Below are positions 36,201-45,100 of a DNA stretch of 64,000 nucleotides, piece by piece. The first letter of the stretch is position 1; each line of letters starts with the position of its first letter. Under the pieces are notes generated by a model that was not told the origin of the DNA, did no database searches, and saw only the letters and a program-made list of their open reading frames with translations. This stretch comes from Prinia subflava (taxonomy: Eukaryota > Chordata > Aves > Passeriformes > Cisticolidae): positions 54,750,312-54,814,311 of the forward strand of contig NC_086283.1 in NCBI RefSeq assembly GCF_021018805.1. Direction: 5' to 3'. The translations under genes were made by a program, and so were the position numbers.

Positions 36201-38129
36201 CACAAAAAATATCTTAAGGGTAGCTGTTGTTCAGAAAAGGTCAGTCAAGCTTAGTAAGTGCAAATTTGCCCCACATTTTCTTTCATTTCCTTATGAAGAT
36301 AGTATGATTCTGCCAGATCTGTTAATTTTCCCAAAACAAGCTGTTTATTGCTCTGTTTCAAATGGTGAAAAATAAGATCTAAGAATATTACTGATAGCAC
36401 CAGGAAAAAATTTAAAACTGAGAAGGAAAAAATATATCTTGGGTAAATATTTAGTTCCATATACATAATATATATAGAGCATACACATGTAAATATGCAA
36501 TTTAATAAATGTCATATCACTTTCTAGTCGTTTTAATAAAGCCTCAATAGAAACAACTGTTACTGAAGTTACAGCACTATGACAGTATGTTTCTCATTTC
36601 AATAGCTACTTGACAGCAGTAAGAACTAGACTGTGAAAAGCTATAACTTAATAGCAACCATGTTCTGGAAATACAATCTCAGATTTCCCTTAGTTACAAA
36701 CCATAAAAAAAAAAAAGCCCACAAAATCAAATATTAATTATTCTGACAACAAACGGCTTTCTATTATTGAACTGTGTTCTTAAAATGCCAACCATGGCCC
36801 AGACCTTCAGCTGACCTAAATTTATATGTCTCTATTTAAAGGCAGCAGAATTATGTCAATTAATCCCAGCTGATGCTCTAAACATGCATCTTGTTATATA
36901 ACAACTGAAGTAAACATATAAAATAAACACTGGCTGTAAAATGTTATCTACACTCACAGCAGAGAGAACAGAGAAACAGCAATCTTTACAGCTTCAATTT
37001 TGTGAGATGGTCCAGACCACTGCCCATGCTGAGCATTATTTTCTTTGTTGGGTTGCATTCCACTTGTAAAGAGAAGTCTTGCAGCACTGGCATCTACATT
37101 GTCAGCTGTTGTGCAGACACCTCTATAGCAAAAACTGGTTAATTATTCAAATGCTGCAGGACAGACTGAAAATTACACCAAGGTGGAGCAACTCAAGAAA
37201 GGGAAAAAACCGCATGTCTTAAATAAGGCATTCCTTCTGATAGAATATCTATTTAATATGTGTCACAAAATTCAGTCTCATAGGATGCTATTTTGGACAT
37301 GGACCAATTCAACAAGTGAATTAGGAAAAAGCATAGTGTATCTAAGGTGGCTTTAGATTTATTTCAGATCTACCTTATAATAAATTTTTTAAATAACATT
37401 GCTTCTACCAGATTCTTAGTCAAAACCAAGTACTCCCTTGTTTACACAATCTTGTTTTTGACAGTCAAGCTTATTATCAACATTAGACAGTTACATTATC
37501 TTGTAGCTAGTAAAAAAATATTTTCAAATACTGTAAGGTAATGCTTTAATACTGTAAAATACTAACGTCGAAATCAATTGTCATTTTCTTTTAGAATGGA
37601 CTGAAGGAATTGGCCATCTATTTGCATTTTTTTCTATTACATAGCCTAAGCACATTTATATCTCATAACTGGCTGTAATGATCATGGCAAGGTCACCTAG
37701 AAGAGTCAATTAAGCTGATGAGTCAGATACATTGCTTAACAGTGTGCAATAAGACTCAAACAGAGGATTTTATTGTTCATAGTATTGCATCACAGTGATG
37801 TTATAACAGCAGCAAGATTGCTGTCTGGAAAAAAACTATTGCATAAGCATAGTTTGCATAACTATTTGTTAAAATAAGTCAATTTAAAACAAGTTAAAGG
37901 TTTATTTAATTTAAAAGTTTCCTTTAAAGATAAAGGACTGGGAAAATGCAGCATGGTTCTGATATCTTTCTCAGACTCTATTACAATAGAAAGAATGTCT
38001 GTATGTTCTATAATTTTCATCCAAAGCAAGGCAAATACTGCTCCTTAAGATGAGATAAGCTGTGTGAAGGTCACATAAGTTCATACTGCCCATGGGAAGA
38101 CTCTTAGCTTTTTGACACCTCGACATCAG

Positions 38130-38215
38130 TTTCTTAAAAACAAAACCAAACCAACAAACAAAAAACCCCTCCCCAAACCTCAAAACAAAATGCAAAACAA
38201 CCCCCAACAGAACAG
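38130..38215. repeat. A/C-rich low-complexity tract
   Basis: The plus strand consists of AAAC, CCAAAC and AACAAAC-like units with CCCC runs. This is simple low-complexity DNA in the NFIL3 intron. Confidence 0.75.
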
Positions 38216-39191
38216 CAGAAACTTGAGGCTTTGGATGCAAATTCAGGAAGCTGGATATTTTAAAAGCTAATTAAGAGCCCTTTGGAGCACGAGTTAAAAA
38301 TATAAAGTAAATTAAATGGAGGCAGAATATTCTAAAGAATATTAGCATTTTAACAGTCAAAAACATCTGTAATGTGAGAACTTTTGTAACAATGACTGTT
38401 AGTGCCCATGTTGTTAACGATCCTTATTCAGTAGTCCTTGAACTTGTTGGTTTAAATCAGATTTTTGGGCCAAAACAGCAAATCCTTATTCATTCGAGTT
38501 TCCCATCAACGTCAACATTTTGATTGAATAAGGACCATAAAAGCAATGCACATAGCAATATTTCAAAGGAGACTCTGGATTTAATTAATTACCGAGGAGG
38601 GCAAAGATAACTCAAAGTAGGTTACATACACACTGGAGCAAACATAACGAAACTAAGTGCAATCATTCAAGTTACAAGGACAACAACGAAAAAAAACAGG
38701 GTTGTTTTTAACACAACAGTAACTCCCAAAGAGCCTCACTGTCAAGGCTGTACTTAGCCCCAACAATCAAGTAGCAGAAAAGTTTATCCAGTTACCAAGA
38801 ATATTACATTTTTAAAATACTTCGCTGCTGCTTCCTACAGCAGGTACAACGAACATAAAGCCTGTGGCTGGGGTACTCTGTTGAGAGGTTTTTGGTCAGA
38901 AGCACAGTGATGTTGGTTTCACCTACTGGAGAACGGTTTTAATAACCAAAAATTAAAAAAAGAAAAACCAATAAATATCACCTCATCTTGAGAGGCAAGT
39001 TATCGTCAGCAACTTCCAAGCTATGCTCCCACCGACGACACAAGCTGGCCCCAGAGTACAAAACATACAGCCACTGCGACGCCGAAGTGACTTGGGGGGG
39101 AAAAAAAAAATTCGGAATTGGGCAACGATGCGGGGGGGAATGTTGGCTTATTTTTTTTTTTTTTTTCCCTTTATGATGTTGTTGTCGATCG

Positions 39192-39199
39192 TTACGTAA
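39192..39199. promoter_or_regulatory. Perfect palindromic D-box (TTACGTAA)
   Basis: TTACGTAA is the symmetric high-affinity site for NFIL3 and the PAR-bZIP factors. It lies at the inner edge of the island on the NFIL3 intron side. I found this 8-mer only twice in the window, both times at this island. Binding is inferred. Confidence 0.55.
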
Positions 39200-39315
39200 G
39201 AAACGAAAGAAAACGCACATCTCGTGCCTACCTGCGAGAGCCTTTGTCTGACGATCCCTGCCTGCAGGCGACGGTGGGACTAGGGGGGTGATGGGCAGCG
39301 GGGTGGGGACGCTCC

Positions 39316-39395
39316 GCGGGGCGCGGTGCGGGGCCGAGCTGCGGGGAGGCGGCGTCCGCCGCCTCCCCACAGCTCGGCCCCGCACCGCGCCCCGC
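39316..39395. repeat. 80-bp near-perfect palindrome (39-bp arms, one mismatch)
   Basis: The sequence from 39316 pairs with itself to 39395 with a 2-base unpaired centre (T39355, C39356) and only one other mismatch (C39342 against A39369). Beyond the ends pairing stops (C39315 against C39396). The arms are over 80% GC. Transcribed, it would form a very stable hairpin; as DNA it could extrude a cruciform. An assembly fold-back artefact is a real alternative in DNA this GC-rich. Confidence 0.95.
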
Positions 39396-39480
39396 CACAA
39401 AGGCCGCCCGGCTCGGCCCCGCGGCCCCCTACGTGACCGGCGGCGCATGGCCCCGGCCCGCTCGGCCCCGCGCTATCAGC

Positions 39481-39515
39481 CCGCCGCCCCCCCGCCGCCG
39501 CCGCCGCCGCCGCCC
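39481..39515. repeat. (CCG)n repeat in the CpG island
   Basis: A run of CCG triplets preceded by a short C tract (CGG/GGC on the minus strand). In the direction of NFIL3 it may be in 5' intron or alternative leader sequence. It is likely length-variable. Confidence 0.85.
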
Positions 39516-39708
39516 CAGCCCAGAACAAAGGGCTGAGGGGGAGCGCCAGCGCCCCCAGCCCTCGCTCGCCCGCCGCCGCCGCGCCCCGCCGGCCGCCCGG
39601 GAAGGGAGGCGGCGGCGGCAACCCCCGCGAGCCTCGGGGAGGAGAGGGTGGGCGAGGAGGAATCGCCGCGCAGCCGCTCCGCTCCGCCGCCCGCCGGCTC
39701 TGTCACAC

Positions 39709-39718
39709 TGACCTACTA
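39709..39718 (-). promoter_or_regulatory. RORE-like element (TAGTAGGTCA, minus strand)
   Basis: On the minus strand the sequence reads GCTAGTAGGTCAG. It has the GGTCA half-site and the AGTAGGTCA core used by REV-ERB/ROR orphan receptors, though the 5' A/T extension is imperfect. NFIL3 is an established REV-ERB/ROR target. Confidence 0.4.
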
Positions 39719-40435
39719 GCGGCGGCCGCCCCCGGAGCTCGGCTCCGCTGCCCCATGGGGGCCGGCGGCACCTGGACCCCGGCCCGCCGCGGCCGTCAGG
39801 GCACGGCCGGGACGGCGCTTTCTCTCTCCACCAGCGCGGCTGAGATCTCCTATAAACGCCTTTCTCCCTTAAATTAAGCCATTCCTGTCTGCTTTGGTTT
39901 TGTTGTTTTGTTGGGGTTTTAAAAATTTCTTCTTCGGTTTTTTTTGGTTTTTTTTTTTTTTTTTTCCCCCCACCGAAAGCTCGTACCGGAGAGATGGCAC
40001 AGAGTCTGGGCGAAACGCCTTCCCTAAGAAAAAAAAAAAAATACAGCCTAATCTAAAACGCCTCCGAAGGCGTAGAGTTAAAAATCCGAGCAAATGCCTC
40101 GAACGTCTTACACACGCACGGCTCTGGAGAAAAGACCAGAAATAGCACATGAAGCCACAATTGCTAAAACGCGAAGGGGCTAAATATAGAGCCAACACAA
40201 ATCTCGTTTTAAGGCACCCGGCACGCAGCCGGCGAGCGCGCCTCGCCTCCCCACTTACCCAGTTGTCTACTTCCCTTAATAAACACACTTTAACAAAACC
40301 TGTTACAGTTACGGGTTTGGGGGGGGCTTTTTTTTCTCTTTTCGGGGCGAGATTGTCCTAGTTTCTTTGTGGAGAGATTATAAAATCGCATAATTAGCTC
40401 CCTCTTCCCAGCCCGGCTGCCAGCAAATTTTGTGG

Positions 40436-40443
40436 TTACATAA
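40436..40443 (-). promoter_or_regulatory. Canonical D-box (TTATGTAA on minus strand)
   Basis: The plus strand reads TTACATAA, directly followed by TGCAAC, so a C/EBP-like half-site abuts it. It lies in the middle of the island within an AT-richer stretch. TTATGTAA is the classical D-box bound by NFIL3 and DBP/TEF/HLF. Confidence 0.45.
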
Positions 40444-41069
40444 TGCAACATTTCCAGGAACTATTATGCGATCGGTCCCGCAGCGCCTAAAAAACAGCGA
40501 CAAAAAGTGACGGAAAGGGCTGCCCGAGACAAGCGCAGCCCCGGTCCCGGGCCGCTGCCATTGATCCCGGCTGCCCGCGGGCACCATGCCCCTACTCCGC
40601 CCGAGAGAGGGCTGGGTCTGGCCGGCGGGCTCCGGCAGCAACTCCCGGCTGTTTTGTGGCCGAGGCACGGCTGGCGCTGCCCGGGACCCAGCCCTCCGCC
40701 CCGGACCGCGTCTGCCGCGGCAGCTCCGCTCCTCGCCGGCACATTATGCAACGCGGGAGAGGCACTCCGGCGGCGCTGCCCGGGACTCGCTGCGGGGACA
40801 CGAGGGGGGCAGCGCGGCACGCCAGGAACGAGCACGCCCCGACAGGGAGAGCCGTCGGTCGGCATCTCCCGGACTGCCGCCCGCGCCACCACCCCTCCGC
40901 CGAGCCGCCCGCCGCCGCGCAGAGCGGGGCCATCGACGGACCCTTCCCCGCCCGGCGGCGGCGGCCGGAGCCAGCTGGGCTCCCCTTAACCAACGGCCGA
41001 CCCCCGACCGCAGCTACAGCGAAGCAACGGGCGGGCACCCCAACTTTGTACGCGCGCCTTCCTTCCTAC

Positions 41070-41250
41070 CTGCAGCGCACCGCGGAGCGCCGAGCATTCC
41101 CCGCCCGCGCCGGTGCTCGGGCTGGGCGGGCGGCGGTGCGGAGCGGAGCGGGCGCGGTGCAGTGCCGCGCCGTGCGGGCGGCGGCGGAGCGGCGGGCGGG
41201 AGCGCGCGGCGGCGGCGCGGAGGGATGTGTGTTAGTAGGTCAGGGCTGCG
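41070..41250 (-). other. NFIL3: Candidate NFIL3 first exon (non-coding)
   Basis: A good minus-strand donor, GCTGCAG|GTAGGA, would end an exon at 41070. About 170 bases upstream the sequence reaches a position 60-100 bases downstream of two CCAAT boxes, the typical distance to a transcription start. The start point is a guess from spacing. The donors at 40259 and 39232 offer alternative or additional first exons. Confidence 0.35.
41232..41242 (+). promoter_or_regulatory. RORE-like element (TTAGTAGGTCA)
   Basis: TTAGTAGGTCA differs at one position from the extended RORE consensus W-A-W-N-T-R-GGTCA. It sits close to the inferred NFIL3 start and shares its 9-base core with the minus-strand copy at 39709-39717. 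Confidence 0.45.
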
Positions 41251-41312
41251 CGGCGCGGGGCTCATAGCCCGCATGCCGGCCGCGCCGCGCCGTGACTGGC
41301 GGCCGCAGCCGG

Positions 41313-41348
41313 CCAATCGGCGCCGGGCGCCGCCGGGAGCCGGCCAAT
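41313..41348 (+). promoter_or_regulatory. Tandem CCAAT boxes
   Basis: Two GGCCAAT motifs (CCAAT at 41313-41317 and 41344-41348) lie 31 bp apart, about three helical turns, which suits cooperative NF-Y binding. GC boxes (GGGCGGGGC and overlapping copies) follow at 41359-41376. This is the most promoter-like part of the island. Confidence 0.55.
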
Positions 41349-41398
41349 GGGCGCGCTCGGGGGCGGGGCGGGGCGGTGCGCGGGGCGGCGCGCGGTAC

Positions 41399-41407
41399 AG
41401 TAGGTCT
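41399..41407 (+). promoter_or_regulatory. RORE-like half element (AGTAGGTCT)
   Basis: This is a third copy of the AGTAGGTC core, with T instead of A at the last position, 158 bp from the element at 41234. Alone it would be weak; its interest is the repetition in the island. Confidence 0.3.
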
Positions 41408-41418
41408 GTGTGCTGCGA

Positions 41419-41476
41419 TTGCATAACCGCTGGCGGGGGCGGGGGGGCGGCGCGGGGGGTGCCCGCGCTTACGTAA
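41419..41476. promoter_or_regulatory. C/EBP-like site and perfect D-box pair
   Basis: TTGCATAA at 41419-41426 is a C/EBP-type relative of the D-box. TTACGTAA at 41469-41476 is a perfect palindromic NFIL3/PAR-bZIP site, the second of two in the window. Both lie just upstream (NFIL3 sense) of the CCAAT/GC-box promoter, where a repressor could act on its own gene. Confidence 0.5.
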
Positions 41477-42120
41477 CCGGCGCGGCGGCAGCGCGCTGGG
41501 GGGCGCTCGCCCCGCGCAGCCTCCGCCCGCCGCGGCGCGGCGCCTCCGCTCCGGCGCGGCGGGGCCCGAGCGCCGCCTCCCCGCCCCGCGCTGCCGCCTC
41601 GGCCCCCGCCGCGGTGCCGGGGTGCGCGGCGTTACGGGGGTGTGTCTGCGCGGCGTGCGGGAACCGAGCCCTCGCACCCGCCGTCTCCGCGCGATCGAAC
41701 AAGGACGCGAAGCCGCGCTCCCGAGGCGCGTACCCGCCGCCTCTCCACGCGCACGGGCGATCCGCCGGCGAATCGCGCTGTGGCTGCTGTCACTGGCGGA
41801 AAGCAGGGGAGAAATGGCAAGGGGAAAGGAGCCCGCGGTCGGCCTTGCCGGGGCGCCGCCCGGCCCTGGGCTCCGCGGGCGCCAAGGTTTGTCCGCCGGC
41901 CTTCGCGGCCGTCAGGGCTGGAGGGTTTCGGTGGTGTTGCTTCATCTCCGCCTCGCCGGCAGCGCCGGAGTGCTCCGCGGAAGCGGGGACGCACTGTGAA
42001 GAAGCTCGGTCCCGCTGTCCCTGCCGGGGCGATCGGCGCCAGCAGCCCCCGTGCCCTCACCCCGGGCCTTGCCTCGCGGGGAGCGGAGACGCCGTGGAGA
42101 GTCTGGTGCTGGTTTGCCCC

Positions 42121-45100
42121 TTGTCTAACCTCCGTTTGGGAAAGTGACACACGGCCAGCAAGAAACCCAGTTGTCATCCCAGAATGGGTTTGAATGCACA
42201 CATTTGATTAGGTGTGAGACATGTATCTTCCTCTTTTTTATCCTCACAGAAGGTTTGTATCTCCGACTCATTTTTTTTTCTTTCAGAAGTAAAATCTGTG
42301 GAGATAACAGAAAATTTTCTTTATTAAATCCTAGTTCCAGAACATAAATGATTCCTGATTTCACTCTGTTAAACACTTACTGAAACAGTATAGTCAGTCC
42401 TCACCAACATTATCCTGCTGTATTACTCTTTCATGCTGTGTTTATATGTCAACAGAGATAGCCCTCTGGAGTGAAGCAAACCCTAACAGAAAGCAAATTC
42501 AGAGTACTTTTTTGTTTATCCCAGCCCTGAATCTTTATCACATTTACCCATAATATCCCTCCACAATAAAATCTTAAGTGCCTTGAATTCCTTTCTATCT
42601 ATCTCCCTGGATTATTTAATATCCAAAGTCTAACAACCTTCACTCACATAGGTTTACCCCTCCTCCTTTCCTATTTCTAATATCTAGCATATGGAACCTT
42701 GTTAAATGTAACAGGCTATGGAGCCCAATGTGACAGAAAGGGGATTTAAAAGGAGCCTGAGTCTGAGAGATCAACCACTGCCTCCACCTGGATGCTGGAA
42801 GTCAGGGGTTTTTTTCCCATGCTTCCACTTGCCGGTGAATAACAAACATGCAGAGACAATTGGCATGCTACTGGAAATGTCAGATATGAGATCCAGCAAT
42901 AATCTTGAAGACCTGCTTGCTCACAAATATCGGTGGCTTACTTAAGGTCTTAGGCACGCTGAAGAACCTGTGTGAGGAATCTTGTGCAGCAGACATTGTG
43001 TCCCACACATATTGTACCAATCCAGTGGTACAATATTGCGTTCTCAGAACTGTCAAGAGCCAAAGTAAGTCCTGAAACTTCAGGCAGTTGTTAAAATTGA
43101 ATGGTGCGTATTTTTGCACTATGACAAATGGTTTCTGATAAATCCTGGGCATACACTTAACAACTTTAGGTCTCATATCTAGAAAAAAAAAACAAAAAAC
43201 AAAAAAGCAGTAGTTCAAATTTGCCTTCATGACTCAGGTTCTTGAAATTCTAGAATTCTAGAAAAAAGTCTCCAAAGCAAATAATATCCTTCCTATGTGG
43301 GTGGACAGTCTTGGAAATAATATCCCAGATGGAGTTTGGTTGCCTATTTGCTTATATGTTTGTCACTAATTATAATCAGCCATAAAAACAGACCTGATCT
43401 TTCTCCCAGATTAGTAACAAAGATGTTTTCTATGTATTACGTTACTTCTACTCAGTGGAGGTCAGGAAAGTCAAAACCTTTTACAATAAAATCTGGTCTT
43501 ACTGTTCAAATGTTACGGTGGGCACTTGATATTCAGGGATAAGGTGGGATGCAGGGCTGAATGCTGATGGGGCTGAAGGAACATATTCACCATTTTTCCA
43601 TCTCTCCTGAGGTACAGGAAAAAAAATGGATGAAAGACATAGCTTTATGCATTCTGCACAAAAGGAGTATAAGGCTTTTGGGAAAACTGAAAAAAAAAAA
43701 AAGAGAATCATTCTATGATTATCCACCTCTGCTGATTTTCCTATTGGAGAGATGAAGTAGGTCATGAAGACCTTCAGCTAAATTCTCAGCTGACTCTAGC
43801 ATGGTGTGATTTATACTTGCTTTTGGACAGCACAATGTTAACTTCAACTCCTTTAGATTCATTGGTATTTATTGCTACATGACTTAACTGTCTTAACACT
43901 ACATCTGATTTCGGCTTAATGAGAATTTCTAAGACTACACTGAGTCATAGTACTACATGCAAGTCTAGAAAAAGCATTTGAGAAGCAACTAACAAAAATA
44001 TGACAGAAGTAATGCCTGTCATCTCTAACATTTATTAACACCTTTGCGTTCAGTTGTGTCCATGCCTCTTAGGCTTTCCATAATATCACCTTTGAATGTG
44101 ACCTAACCTGAAATTTAGAATCAGATGGAAGTAAAAGTTCCAGTCCCTCCAAAGAAAAAGGACTTTCATTCTTCACTTTTATTGCTGTCCACATACAGTA
44201 TTACAAAATGTAATAACTGAAATAAATCTGGAGCGTAATAAGGAAAAAATGTTTCTTAATATTATGCTCTACTAAACACAGTTTAATGATTTATTTATAT
44301 GTGTGTACACATACATACATACTCTGAAAATTACTAAAGAGATGGTTACTTCTGCTATTATCCTTGGTTTTCCCGTGTTGCTTTCTTTATATCTGTAGGA
44401 GGTTCACTACATAGCAATGCAATTATAGAAAACTATATTCACCAATCTTTTTATATATTTAGTGTGATCAGAGCTCAAAAATGTTTAAAACTAACTGACT
44501 CCTCCGGGGCTTCCTGCTCAAGAGGAGCAGTAGTGAAAGTTCCATTAAATAGATGATATTGTGATTTTATAAAGATCAAAGACAGAAATAAAATGCATTA
44601 AAGAAAAAGGCAAGTCATTTGACTACAGTTCAAAGTATTAATCAAAATATTTCCATGCATCTGGGAACATTTGTGGAAACTGTTCTGGAAAAATATTTGT
44701 GCTGTAATGTACTCTTGCTAAAAGCAAACCCAAGAGAAATAGATGTTCACATTGTAACTTAGGCCGACATAAGTGAGGCAATGTTTACTGGAACTGTTAA
44801 GTGTGAAGAAACACCAAAAATTTCACAATAAGTGCATGGACTAAATAAAGAAAATTTGCATGATAGTTTTGCACTGCAACAGCCTACTTAAGGCTTAATG
44901 TCTATTCATATGACAAACTAAGAAGGTTATGGTGTTTGAGTATTTTAGACGAGTCTAAAAGCAAACAAAAATGTCCTTTTTCTTAGGTCACAAATGCCAG
45001 TTCTGCCCATAGAGCCACTGGCTTGTTATCCACTTAGATTGAGAGACAGTATTGGGAACAGCAACATCTCCAGGACTGATGGAAATATCTCATTTCACCT

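Larger units (their letters stand above)
30662..41069 (-). other. NFIL3: NFIL3 5' intron (acceptor fixed, donor tentative)
   Basis: The acceptor at 30662 is clear. Three minus-strand donors in the CpG island could be used: CTGCAG|GTAGGA (exon end 41070), ACTGG|GTAAGT (exon end 40259) and CGCAG|GTAGGC (exon end 39232), giving introns of about 8.6-10.4 kb. The body up to about 39.2 kb is AT-rich and holds no coding exon that I can see. It includes an AT microsatellite (31216-31240), a near-perfect palindrome (33172-33201), an A/C-rich low-complexity tract (38130-38215) and a triplet of TCCTTATTCA motifs (38421-38534). Confidence 0.5.
39230..42120. promoter_or_regulatory. Bipartite CpG island with the NFIL3 promoter
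   Basis: CpG density and GC content rise sharply at about 39.23 kb. They are very high at 39.25-39.86 kb and again at 40.48-42.11 kb, with a T-rich, less dense stretch between. The rest of the window is CpG-poor, so this is the only island. It lies 9-11 kb upstream of the NFIL3 coding exon, where the promoter and non-coding first exon are expected. It includes tandem CCAAT boxes, GC boxes, D-boxes, RORE-like motifs, a CCG repeat and an 80-bp palindrome. Long open frames run through it on both strands because stop codons are rare in such DNA; I call no protein gene there. An antisense transcript from the same island is possible. Confidence 0.85.

Noticed and set aside
39280..42201. Many long open frames (up to about 296 codons) on both strands over the CpG island.
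   Set aside because: They overlap each other in several frames, are rich in Arg, Pro, Ala and Gly, and simply reflect the low stop-codon density of GC-rich DNA. No domain is recognisable, and the palindrome makes some of them self-similar.
43700..43720. ATTCTATGATTAT, similar to a CR1 3' terminal motif.
   Set aside because: The sequence upstream has no CR1 3' block, so the short match is likely chance.
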